Shown piece after piece: positions 1-5,593 of a stretch of 64,000 nucleotides of DNA; the first letter of the stretch is position 1; every line of letters begins with the position of its first letter. The stretch comes from Pseudanabaena sp. M53BS1SP1A06MG (GTDB taxonomy: Bacteria > Cyanobacteriota > Cyanobacteriia > Pseudanabaenales > Pseudanabaenaceae): contig JADBWH010000020.1 in NCBI GenBank assembly GCA_020404105.1, positions 1 to 64,000 of the forward strand, written 5' to 3'. The notes below the pieces were generated by a model. It worked only from the letters and a program-made list of their open reading frames with translations, made no database searches and was not told the origin of the DNA. A program made the translations under genes and the position numbers.

Positions 1-1
1 G

Positions 2-133
2 ATTGGTCGTCGGGTCAAGATTTCTGGCGCTCAGTGGCATAGAAACAATGTTGCTCAAGTTTTGAAACATCGTTGTGCTTATCTCAATGGCTATTTCTAT
101 TCTCCTAAGTATTTCTACTCATTACCTAATTGA
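2..133 (+). CDS. C-terminal end of a recombinase-like protein (partial)
   Basis: An open frame enters from the left edge and stops at a TGA at 131-133, giving the last 43 residues of a protein. It contains the string W-H-R-N-N-V-A-Q-V-L-K-H-R-C-A-Y-L-N-G. That resembles the end of the Recombinase domain of large serine recombinases (W...V..IL.N..Y.G), including XisF-like proteins of cyanobacteria. The catalytic domain is outside the window, so function is inferred from this short motif only. Its position next to a toxin-antitoxin island would fit a mobile element edge. It could also be the tail of an unrelated protein. Confidence 0.45.
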   Translation: MGRRVKISGAQWHRNNVAQVLKHRCAYLNGYFYSPKYFYSLPN

Positions 134-168
134 GATGCTCCCTTTCAAAGCTTTTCAGTTTTTCTACT

Positions 169-358
169 TTTACTAAAATCTGCTAAAGCATTATCGCAAT
201 CAGCCTCAGTCAACCAAATTCCAAATTAATGATAAAGGTGCAGTCAGCCTAAAAACTTGATTTACTTCTTGTTTATTTTGACAATTTTGGATTAACTCCT
301 TCACGACAAAACCTGAAACACTAGGTAATTCTGATAAATTTGAGAATCATGCGATCGC
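169..358 (-). pseudogene. Decayed vapC fragment, duplicate of the vapC at 4471-4857
   Basis: This stretch is a near-copy of the middle of the VapC gene on the minus strand at about 4619-4802. The two share long identical runs, for example the segments reading ctaaaatctgc and gcagtcagcctaaaaact. The copy here carries a 7-base duplication (ccaaatt) that shifts the frame and a changed region near 330-345. No start or complete PIN domain remains, so it is a dead remnant of a PIN-domain ribonuclease toxin. It shows that vapBC was duplicated or moved within this island. Confidence 0.8.
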
Positions 359-480
359 CTCTTCATCTACCCATAAAAAAGTGATCGCCCCCCAATCAAA
401 TATTAAAACAGCGATCGCCCCTTCATCTACCCGCAACAAAGTGATCGCCCCTAATCAAAATCAACAACCAGCGATCGCCA
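351..480. repeat. HIP1-based 30-bp tandem repeats, cluster 1
   Basis: Four units of exactly 30 bp (351-380, 381-410, 411-440, 441-470) plus a terminal GCGATCGC. Each begins with G[CT]GATCGCC. Two unit types alternate: one continues with CTTCATCTACCC, the other with CTAATCAAAATC or a variant. All units face the same way. Similar clusters lie at 1051-1176, 1780-1878 and 2473-2545. Confidence 0.9.
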
Positions 481-504
481 TTCGTATTTGAAGATAATCA
501 ATAT

Positions 505-756
505 TTACGGATTTTCAGATTTCATTAACAAGGGGTCGTCTAATTGTGATGAATTTTGCTTAATTAATCGCATTAACAATCTTAGTCCTTCATTGACTGA
601 TCCTGAATTGGGGAATAATTTAGCAACATCAGGATCTAGGGTGACGGTGACAGCGCTTTTATTTCTTCCCTGACCACGAGCAACAACGGTCATTTGAGTA
701 AAATCATATTCAGGAAGTAAATCATCTTCCATGTCAATCTCAAAGTTCTGATTCAT
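505..756 (-). CDS. BrnA-type antitoxin (type II toxin-antitoxin)
   Basis: An 83-residue protein that begins with an acidic segment (about residues 6-17) and then DFTQM, followed by VTLDPDVAKLFPNSGSVNEG and LRLLMRLIK. This pattern is typical of the antitoxins encoded just after BrnT toxins. They carry a C-terminal ribbon-helix-helix-like DNA-binding segment and neutralise the toxin. The start overlaps the end of the brnT-like gene by 17 bp, so the two are translated from one mRNA with the toxin first, as in known BrnTA loci. BrnTA operons are usually autorepressed, but I did not identify an operator. Confidence 0.8.
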   Translation of the reverse strand: MNQNFEIDMEDDLLPEYDFTQMTVVARGQGRNKSAVTVTLDPDVAKLFPNSGSVNEGLRLLMRLIKQNSSQLDDPLLMKSENP

Positions 757-1015
757 ATGCTTGACGTTCTTTACGAGTAGCTGGACGGACGCTAATTAAA
801 CGTGTTGTATTTTGTCTTTCTGTGTAAGATACGACTAGTAGTCTACCTCTAGCCGATTCTCCCATGATAATAAAACGTTGTTCTTGAATAGAATGTGTCG
901 GATCGGCAAAAGTTAAAAATAAAGGATCGTCAAAGACAGAGGTTGCTTCATCAAAGGATACTCCATGTTTAGCGAGGTTACTTTTGGCTTTGGTTTCGTC
1001 CCAATCAAACAGCAT
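740..1015 (-). CDS. brnT: BrnT family ribonuclease toxin
   Basis: A 91-residue protein of usual BrnT length. It shows the family signature FDWDETKAKSNLAKHGVSF at the N-terminus, EATSVFDDPL in the middle and a C-terminal LISVRPATRKERQAYE. The RP.S..ER-like end carries the basic residues associated with RNA cleavage in BrnT. BrnT toxins are RelE-fold ribonucleases that stall translation when freed from BrnA. The antitoxin gene follows with a 17-bp overlap, and the module is flanked on both sides by HIP1 repeat clusters. It appears intact. Confidence 0.88.
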   Translation of the reverse strand: MLFDWDETKAKSNLAKHGVSFDEATSVFDDPLFLTFADPTHSIQEQRFIIMGESARGRLLVVSYTERQNTTRLISVRPATRKERQAYESEL

Positions 1016-1050
1016 GGGTTAATCTTTTAACATTATTCTTAAATTATACT

Positions 1051-1176
1051 GGATCGCCCCTAATCAAAATCAACAACTGCGATCGCCCCTTCATCTCCCC
1101 ACCACAAAGTGATCGCCCCTTCATCTACCCATAAAAAAGCGATCGCCCCTAATCAAAATCAACAACCAGCGATCTC
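1051..1176. repeat. HIP1-based 30-bp tandem repeats, cluster 2
   Basis: A partial unit starts at 1051. Three full 30-bp units follow (1079-1108, 1109-1138, 1139-1168), and a degenerate GCGATCTCTC lies at 1169. Unit sequences match both types seen in cluster 1. The cluster fills the gap between the brnT start and the end of the MazF-type toxin gene. Confidence 0.9.
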
Positions 1177-1184
1177 TCAAAAAA

Positions 1185-1523
1185 TCATTTACCAAAATCG
1201 AATAAAGATAATTTGACACAATTCCTAACACCTTGCCAATCTTGCTCCGATAACTTCCCAATGACAACCAAGTTAGCTGATGGTGGCAATGTCACAATAA
1301 AACTACGAAAAACAGATGGAACTCTCAGTCCTGATGTTTGCCAATCTTGAAGTATATAATCCGTGACACCCAAATTTTTTGTCTGTGAGGTGATAAGCCC
1401 AACAATTACATCAGGTCTATTTGCATGATATGTCTGTGAAGATAGGACGACTGAGGGACGGCGCTTGATGCCAGTAACAGCAGGAAAATCCACGGTCACT
1501 ACATCACCAAATTGAACTTTCAC
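1185..1523 (-). CDS. PemK/MazF-type endoribonuclease toxin
   Basis: A 112-residue protein with the MazF/PemK SH3-like barrel pattern: GDVVTVDFP near residue 6, then KRRPSVVLSS and VGLITSQT. It ends in a serine/threonine-rich core and VIGKLSEQDW. In MazF proteins the basic residue after the first loop (here in IKRRPSVV) and the later S/T contribute to sequence-specific mRNA cleavage. The gene starts 4 bp inside the end of the 74-residue antitoxin gene upstream (ATGA overlap), a classic antitoxin-first arrangement. It appears intact. The substrate sequence cannot be inferred. Confidence 0.85.
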   Translation of the reverse strand: MKVQFGDVVTVDFPAVTGIKRRPSVVLSSQTYHANRPDVIVGLITSQTKNLGVTDYILQDWQTSGLRVPSVFRSFIVTLPPSANLVVIGKLSEQDWQGVRNCVKLSLFDFGK

Positions 1524-1744
1524 TCAGTTATCTCCTCATCTTCAAACAAAACAGTCGCCGCATACTGCATAGAAAAAGCAGCTAAGTCTAGTTGATCTTG
1601 CTCTGTCCAAGTGTCGCTATCATCAATAACTGCAACATTTTGTTTGACTAAGCCGTTAAGAATCAAAGTCGCTAACTGTAGGCGCTCAGTTGGGGGAAGG
1701 TTTGAAATAACCTGTGTATAGATTTCCTGAACAACTTTTGGCAT
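1520..1744 (-). CDS. Antitoxin partner of the MazF-type toxin
   Basis: A 74-residue protein encoded immediately upstream of, and overlapping by 4 bp, the PemK/MazF-type gene. The N-terminal half reads VVQEIYTQVISNLPPTERLQLATLILNGL. Short cyanobacterial antitoxins paired with MazF or PIN toxins often show this pattern. The C-terminal half is acidic (DDSDTW, FEDEEITE), as expected for a segment that wraps the toxin. Assignment rests mainly on size and pairing. I do not see a clear MazE or ribbon-helix-helix signature. Confidence 0.7.
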   Translation of the reverse strand: MPKVVQEIYTQVISNLPPTERLQLATLILNGLVKQNVAVIDDSDTWTEQDQLDLAAFSMQYAATVLFEDEEITE

Positions 1745-1779
1745 AAGACATTATTAAAAGACTACATACATTCTAATTC

Positions 1780-1878
1780 GCGATCGCCGCTAATCAAAAT
1801 CAACAACAGCGATCGCCCCTTCATCTCCCAACAAAACAAAGCGATCGCCCCTAATCAAAATAAACAAACAGCGATCGC
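1780..1878. repeat. HIP1-based tandem repeats, cluster 3
   Basis: Three units begin at 1780, 1809 and 1841, 29 to 32 bp long, each starting with GCGATCGCC. A final GCGATCGC lies at 1871. The unit bodies are the same two types as in clusters 1 and 2. The cluster separates the mazEF-type cassette from the yoeB cassette. Confidence 0.88.
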
Positions 1879-1890
1879 AAAACTAGTAAT

Positions 1891-2154
1891 CTATTTTTGA
1901 TAATGAAATCGGCACTGAATAACGGTGACTTGACTTTCATCGAAAGTATAAATAATCCGATGCTCCTGATTAATGCGTCTTGACCAATATCCTTGCAAAT
2001 CAAACTTTAGTGGCTCAGGTTTTCCAATTCCCTTTGTGGGATCTTTGCAAATTTCAAGACAAATTTGAATTATTTTTCTCAATAGTTTGATGTCGTTCTG
2101 CTGCCACCAATCCAAGTCTTTTAAAGCATTCTCAGTCCAAGTAAGCCTTAACAT
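1891..2154 (-). CDS. Txe/YoeB family mRNA interferase toxin
   Basis: An 87-residue protein with the full YoeB pattern: LTWTENALKDLDWWQQND, then IQICLEICKDPTKGIGKPEPLK, then GYWSRRINQEHRIIYTF and a terminal CRFHYQK. The glutamate and arginine of INQEHRIIY and the C-terminal histidine-tyrosine correspond to the catalytic residues of YoeB. YoeB cleaves mRNA in the ribosomal A site. The antitoxin gene overlaps its start by 23 bp, giving co-translation. The cassette is bounded by repeat clusters 3 and 4. Confidence 0.92.
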   Translation of the reverse strand: MLRLTWTENALKDLDWWQQNDIKLLRKIIQICLEICKDPTKGIGKPEPLKFDLQGYWSRRINQEHRIIYTFDESQVTVIQCRFHYQK

Positions 2155-2398
2155 CTATTTCTCTTACCCTTCCTTGTTCATGCTGAGAAATACCTTGATA
2201 TAGGCGCTCTCTATTGGCTGGGTTGCTTAATAAATACAATGTTTCCATTAAGCTGCTATATTCTCTTTCATCCAAAATCACAATGCTCTTCTCAGGTTCT
2301 TTATAAACTGAAATAACTTCATGATTTTGCAGAACTCTCTCAAAAATTTGTGCAAATTGAGTATTGCATTCTTGGAATGTGACTTGCTGTGTTGACAT
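2132..2398 (-). CDS. Phd/YefM family antitoxin
   Basis: An 88-residue protein encoded upstream of the YoeB toxin. It begins STQQVTFQECNTQFAQIFERV and continues VISVYKEPEKSIVILDEREYSSLMETLYLL, the Phd/YefM fold signature with the SLMETLYLL helix. Residues after about 60 form the toxin-binding tail. YefM-type antitoxins also bind their own promoter, so autoregulation is likely, though I did not locate the operator. Overlap with the toxin is 23 bp. Confidence 0.92.
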   Translation of the reverse strand: MSTQQVTFQECNTQFAQIFERVLQNHEVISVYKEPEKSIVILDEREYSSLMETLYLLSNPANRERLYQGISQHEQGRVREIDVKAYLD

Positions 2399-2472
2399 GG
2401 CTTAATAGTCTCAGGTACAAGTTTGCATAATATTCTAACCTATGATCGTTTAAAGCATGATCTACTCACATT

Positions 2473-2545
2473 GCCCCCAATCAAATATCAATAAGCGATC
2501 GCCCCTTCATCTCCTAACCACAAAGCGATCTCTCCTAACTAAATC
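2473..2545. repeat. HIP1-based repeats, cluster 4
   Basis: A partial unit of the AATCAAATATCAATAA type is followed by a full 30-bp unit at 2495-2524 and a degenerate unit starting GCGATCTCTCC at 2525. The last one runs right up to the stop codon of the next gene at 2546. Orientation is the same as in clusters 1-3. This is the last cluster in the island. Confidence 0.82.
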
Positions 2546-3181
2546 TTAACAAATGGCAAGACTAGCTAGGCTTTCAATATCTTTAGCCTCAAATGGCGTT
2601 TTATAAAGCTCATTTACTAACCATAAACCGCTCTTTACAATTTTCTCTTTAGGTGAACTGTTGCCAAGCCAGCCATCGGATTGCTTACATTCATCGCACC
2701 AAGATAATGTTGAAATGAGTTTTGACTCAACTTCTATCCGTTTTGCTTTACTTGTTACCTCAAAAACAGTGAAAGAGAAATTTTCTCGAATATATTCACT
2801 GACCTGTTTTTCAATAACTTGCTGATATGCAAAATCAATCAAATTTAGATACTTATCTTTTGCCTTTCTAGTCGTAAGATCAATATCCCAAAATTCAAGA
2901 AAAGGATCATTCTGTTTGTTTAGCAAAGCTCTACCAATATTTTTTCTGAAAATACTCCGATCTTTATTTTCATTCAAAAAATGTTGTTGCAATCTCATAA
3001 AAAGCTGATTATTCCCAGTATGAGTACCTATCCGCACAATCCGATCCTGTCCATGAGCTTTTTCGTTTTTTTCAAATAGAACATAGATTCCATTTAAGGG
3101 AATTTTTGACTTATCAAAAGGGAAGTAATGTCGCTCAAGATTATTTGTAAGTTTATGAACTTCTGCACATTCATTACTCAT
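2546..3181 (-). CDS. GIY-YIG-like nuclease domain protein of unknown function
   Basis: A 211-residue protein. Residues about 30-55 read GIYVLFEKNEKAHG and then RIVRIGTHTG, which fits the two short motifs of a GIY-YIG nuclease core (GIY...hhRIG), with RLQQHF following. A cysteine pair (C-D-E-C) sits near residue 165. The start codon overlaps the end of the DUF6884-like gene by 4 bp (ATGA), so the two form a translationally coupled pair. Similar proteins are known to me only as hypothetical GIY-YIG family members. The role could be nucleic-acid cleavage in defence or addiction, which is inference. A catalytic glutamate is not obvious by eye. Confidence 0.65.
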   Translation of the reverse strand: MSNECAEVHKLTNNLERHYFPFDKSKIPLNGIYVLFEKNEKAHGQDRIVRIGTHTGNNQLFMRLQQHFLNENKDRSIFRKNIGRALLNKQNDPFLEFWDIDLTTRKAKDKYLNLIDFAYQQVIEKQVSEYIRENFSFTVFEVTSKAKRIEVESKLISTLSWCDECKQSDGWLGNSSPKEKIVKSGLWLVNELYKTPFEAKDIESLASLAIC

Positions 3182-3594
3182 GAAACTAGCTCTTTCAATT
3201 TTTGTAGTTGTTTTCCAATACCTAAGCCTTCTAGAGGAGTCTCTATATTTTTTAAATGCGGTAATAGATATCTTCTATATTTCTCACCTGCAAGAAATAT
3301 AAAAATTGTTTCCTCAATAGAATAAATTTCACTAATTTGTTTTAAAACCTGATCAGCCCATAGCTTAACTTCATCTGCATACATATTATTGAGAGTTAGC
3401 TCGTATGGCTCAATTTCTTGATCTAAAGATAGTAGACCATGCTTTGCTGAGAGAATGAAAATATTATCAGATTCTAGTTTTTGAGCATATTTAAGGTTGA
3501 GTTTAAAAAGTGTACTTATGTACAAATCTTTTGCTTTTGCTCGCTGCGATAATTTACGGCTCGCACATGAGATAAGAACTATGCTTTTAGTCAT
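3178..3594 (-). CDS. DUF6884-like protein
   Basis: A 138-residue protein with an N-terminal SCASRKL motif (residues 9-15), then AKAKDLYIS, and a conserved ILSAKHGLLSLDQEIEPYE segment at about residues 47-65. From memory these are the marks of the DUF6884 family, proteins of unknown function often found in accessory regions and linked by some to nucleotide or base chemistry. It overlaps the GIY-YIG-like gene by 4 bp downstream and a small gene by 8 bp upstream. The invariant cysteine, lysine and SA.HGL motif look like an active site, but no activity can be stated from the sequence. Confidence 0.65.
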   Translation of the reverse strand: MTKSIVLISCASRKLSQRAKAKDLYISTLFKLNLKYAQKLESDNIFILSAKHGLLSLDQEIEPYELTLNNMYADEVKLWADQVLKQISEIYSIEETIFIFLAGEKYRRYLLPHLKNIETPLEGLGIGKQLQKLKELVS

Positions 3595-3757
3595 ATCTTT
3601 TCAATGATTGATAGTACGAGTAAGCCTCGTCACTAGAAAGTAACTCACCATCTTCTACTTCCTGCATCAACTTAGCCAAACCAAAATTTTCTAAAATTTC
3701 TTCGATTATGAATTTAATTTTTAACAAAAGACTAAGCTGCTTAATGAGCTTCTGCAT
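3587..3757 (-). CDS. Small protein of unknown function
   Basis: A frame of 56 residues from the ATG at 3757. Its last 35 residues (LENFGLAKLMQEVEDGELLS and then DEAYSYYQSLKRYD) look like a genuine small acidic helical protein and not a chance frame. It overlaps the end of the BrnA-like gene by 17 bp and the start of the DUF6884-like gene by 8 bp, consistent with an operon. The frame is also open further upstream to 3850, but that part would lie antiparallel in quality to the BrnA-like gene and is unlikely to be translated. It could be a small antitoxin or regulator for the pair downstream. Confidence 0.45.
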   Translation of the reverse strand: MQKLIKQLSLLLKIKFIIEEILENFGLAKLMQEVEDGELLSSDEAYSYYQSLKRYD

Positions 3758-3986
3758 AAATTCGTAATGCTGCCGCGATTTTTTTCTCATAATCATCACT
3801 TTGTGATTGAAACCATGCAAGTGTTTGAGGATCGATTTGTACAAGAGCATTCAATGAAGATACAGGCTTCCACCAGCGAGACTTATTGAAAAACTCCTCA
3901 GTCAAAGGAGGAACATCGGATGTATCAATTTCTGATTCTGACAGAGCGTCTAGTTTAGCCCAATTCGTCTCTGAGGTATTGTTCAT
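3741..3986 (-). CDS. Orphan BrnA-like antitoxin
   Basis: An 81-residue protein starting MNNTSETNW. It carries the BrnA hallmarks SEIDTSDVPPLTEEFFNKSRWWKP and then VQIDPQTLAWFQSQSDDYEKKI and AALRIYAEAH, the C-terminal ribbon-helix-helix region that dimerises and binds DNA. I chose the ATG at 3986 because it sits just after the hicB-like stop at 3991. An in-frame ATG at 4010 lies inside that gene. There is no BrnT gene next to it. It may act on the BrnT at 740-1015 or on an unrelated partner, or may be a relic. Confidence 0.75.
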   Translation of the reverse strand: MNNTSETNWAKLDALSESEIDTSDVPPLTEEFFNKSRWWKPVSSLNALVQIDPQTLAWFQSQSDDYEKKIAAALRIYAEAH

Positions 3987-3990
3987 GGCA

Positions 3991-4203
3991 TTATGCAGCA
4001 ACTTCAACATAAGCGGAGTAGGTATAAGGCTTAGGACTTTCTAGCCCTTCTTCGATAAGACCATCGATATGAAACGCGATCGCCTCTTGCATATTCTGGT
4101 TAACTTCTTCTAGCGTTGCACCAGTAGAAACACAGCCTAAAACATCTGGAGAATATGCAGAATAGCCTGTTTGCGTTTTTTCTATAACTACAAGATATTT
4201 CAT
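3991..4203 (-). CDS. Orphan HicB family antitoxin
   Basis: A 70-residue protein with the HicB partial RNase H-like fold pattern: YLVVIEKTQTGYSAYSPDVL, then GCVSTGATLEEVNQNMQEAI and FHIDGLIEEG. HicB neutralises the HicA mRNA interferase. No HicA-like frame (a small dsRBD-like protein) is seen on either side. The upstream DNA holds a broken DUF433 gene on the other strand, and downstream lies a BrnA-like antitoxin 4 bp away. Free-standing HicB proteins are common in cyanobacteria. Confidence 0.8.
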   Translation of the reverse strand: MKYLVVIEKTQTGYSAYSPDVLGCVSTGATLEEVNQNMQEAIAFHIDGLIEEGLESPKPYTYSAYVEVAA

Positions 4204-4267
4204 TACTCTAGTCTTGCCTTATACTAGCCTTATTGTACTTGAATGCAAATACTATTGCGACATTTTT

Positions 4268-4462
4268 ATGAAAAGCAAAATAGCTATTCATCCAGATATT
4301 TGCAACGGGTGACCAATAATTGCTAATACCCGAATTACAGTGCAAACGATAATGGAGTTTTTGGGTGCAGGTGATTCGATTGAAGAAGTCATTGAAGAAT
4401 ATCCATCTCTCACAAGGGAGGATATTTATGCCTGTATGCAATTTGTGGCAAAGCAAAGCTAA
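4268..4462 (+). pseudogene. DUF433 (VapB-like) gene with an in-frame TGA at codon 15
   Basis: A 64-codon frame begins ATG at 4268 and ends TAA at 4460-4462. It reads MKSKIAIHPDICNG, then a TGA at 4310-4312, then PIIANTRITVQTIMEFLGAG and DSIEEVIEEYPSLTREDIYA. That is a textbook DUF433 protein, in which the residue after ICNG is normally K or R within GKP or GRP. DUF433 proteins are often antitoxins of DUF5615 or PIN-like toxins. Everything else is intact, so this looks like a recent nonsense mutation. It lies tail-to-tail with vapC, and the only partner-like gene nearby is on the opposite strand. Confidence 0.85.
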
Positions 4463-4470
4463 CTCAGTAG

Positions 4471-4857
4471 TCATCGTTCATAGGGTTGAATAATTTTTAG
4501 ATTAGGGATAACCCGATAATGTTTGACATTAAAAGTACAAAGAGTTTTATTTTTGCTAATGGCACAATGAGCAATTGCAATTAGTGCGTCTAATAGCCCG
4601 ATTCCATCAGAAAGGCGATATTTACTAAAATCTGCCAAAGCATTATCGCAATCAGCCTCAGTCAACCAAATTAATGATAAAGGTGCAGTCAGCCTAAAAA
4701 CTTGATTAACTTCTTGTTTGTTTTGACAATTTTGGATTAACTCCATCACCACAAAACCTGACACACTGGGCAATTCTGATAATGTCGTAAACCATGCGAT
4801 CGCAGGTTTATGACCCCTCAAAACATCGATCAGAATATCAGTATCTAAAACATACAT
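4471..4857 (-). CDS. vapC: VapC-type PIN domain ribonuclease toxin
   Basis: A 128-residue PIN-domain protein of usual VapC length. It starts YVLDTDILIDVLRG (first acidic residue D5, second D7). A conserved glutamate follows in VVMELIQNC. The third and fourth acids lie in LSDGIGLLDALIAIAHC, and TFNVKHYRVI stands at the end. VapC toxins cleave tRNA or rRNA. The antitoxin gene lies 9 bp upstream at 4867-5151. A decayed partial copy of this gene is present at 169-358. Confidence 0.9.
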   Translation of the reverse strand: MYVLDTDILIDVLRGHKPAIAWFTTLSELPSVSGFVVMELIQNCQNKQEVNQVFRLTAPLSLIWLTEADCDNALADFSKYRLSDGIGLLDALIAIAHCAISKNKTLCTFNVKHYRVIPNLKIIQPYER

Positions 4858-4866
4858 AAAATCACT

Positions 4867-5151
4867 TTATAAATGTTGGCGATGTTCTGCTGCATGACGA
4901 ATTTGACGCGCATATTCTTGGCTATCCTTAATCTCAGGACGCGAGTTAATTAGTCCTTCACTTTGCCAATAGCTCACTAATTCTGCACCAGATCTAGGCA
5001 GATTCTCAGAAGATTTTCTAACAGCCAGAAGTTGCAGAATATATTCTGGTAAAGACAAACTAATTTTCCCTGCTTCCACAGATAGCTCTTGTTCCAATTC
5101 TTGAGGTAAATCTAAAGAAATTGTCATAGTCTTAATTTGGGGATTTGGCAT
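4867..5151 (-). CDS. vapB: VapB-type antitoxin
   Basis: A 94-residue protein directly upstream of vapC. The segment MTISLDLPQELEQELSVEAG, then LSLPEYILQLL, fits a ribbon-helix-helix DNA-binding N-terminus. The tail RSGAELVSYWQSEG...RPEIKDSQEYARQIR is like that of antitoxins paired with PIN toxins. An in-frame ATG at 5127 would give an 86-residue form starting at MTISLDL, which may be the true start. It likely represses its own operon. Confidence 0.82.
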   Translation of the reverse strand: MPNPQIKTMTISLDLPQELEQELSVEAGKISLSLPEYILQLLAVRKSSENLPRSGAELVSYWQSEGLINSRPEIKDSQEYARQIRHAAEHRQHL

Positions 5152-5176
5152 TGCTGTCTATTAATATAGCAAATAA

Positions 5177-5206
5177 AAAAAAGCCCCGCATTGCGGGGCT
5201 TTTTGG
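5177..5206 (-). terminator. Rho-independent terminator of the rubisco operon
   Basis: A GC-rich hairpin AGCCCCGCA / TGCGGGGCT (5182-5200) is flanked by A and T runs on both strands. Read on the minus strand it follows the rbcS stop by about 15 bp and ends in a long U tract. Confidence 0.88.
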
Positions 5207-5217
5207 TTTGTTAAAGC

Positions 5218-5553
5218 TTAGTAGCGAGCGCTGTTAGGCTTGTGGACGATGAAGCTTTGGACTTGGCACTGCTTGATGTTGTCGAAAGCTACAACGCGGA
5301 TGAAAGAACCGGGGTAGCTAGAACGGCAAGCTTGAACTTCGCTCAATACTTCTTGAGGAGTGGTGGCGTTGAATAGGGGTAACTTCCACATTGTCCAGTA
5401 GTGAAGTTCAGGAGCAGAATCTTCGTTAAACTCGATCGCTGCGTAGAAACCTTGTCTCAAGGTATACTCGATTTGACGAGTGATTTGAGCATCGCTCAAA
5501 GGGGGAAGATAAGAAAGAGTTTCGTAACGACGCTCTTTTGGTAAAGTTTGCAT
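5218..5553 (-). CDS. rbcS: Ribulose bisphosphate carboxylase small subunit
   Basis: A 111-residue protein, normal length for cyanobacterial RbcS. It contains the family segments [20 protein letters not shown], the WTMWKLPLF motif and [20 protein letters not shown]. It forms the L8S8 rubisco holoenzyme with RbcL and is packed in carboxysomes. It is the last gene of rbcL-rbcX-rbcS on the minus strand, 40 bp after rbcX and followed by a strong terminator. Confidence 0.98.
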   Translation of the reverse strand: MQTLPKERRYETLSYLPPLSDAQITRQIEYTLRQGFYAAIEFNEDSAPELHYWTMWKLPLFNATTPQEVLSEVQACRSSYPGSFIRVVAFDNIKQCQVQSFIVHKPNSARY

Positions 5554-5593
5554 TATTTCCTCGCGATTGAAATTAAATTGCTATTGATTTGGG

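Noticed and set aside
351-480. HIP1 repeat clusters as a CRISPR array
   Set aside because: Units are directly abutting 30-mers with no unique spacers, and each contains the HIP1 octamer. There are no cas genes in the window.
488-673. Plus-strand reading frame of 61 codons
   Set aside because: It lies antisense to the BrnA-type antitoxin gene and has no recognisable protein character.
4208-4474. Minus-strand frame of 88 codons
   Set aside because: It is the opposite strand of the DUF433 gene remnant, which gives a far better protein match.
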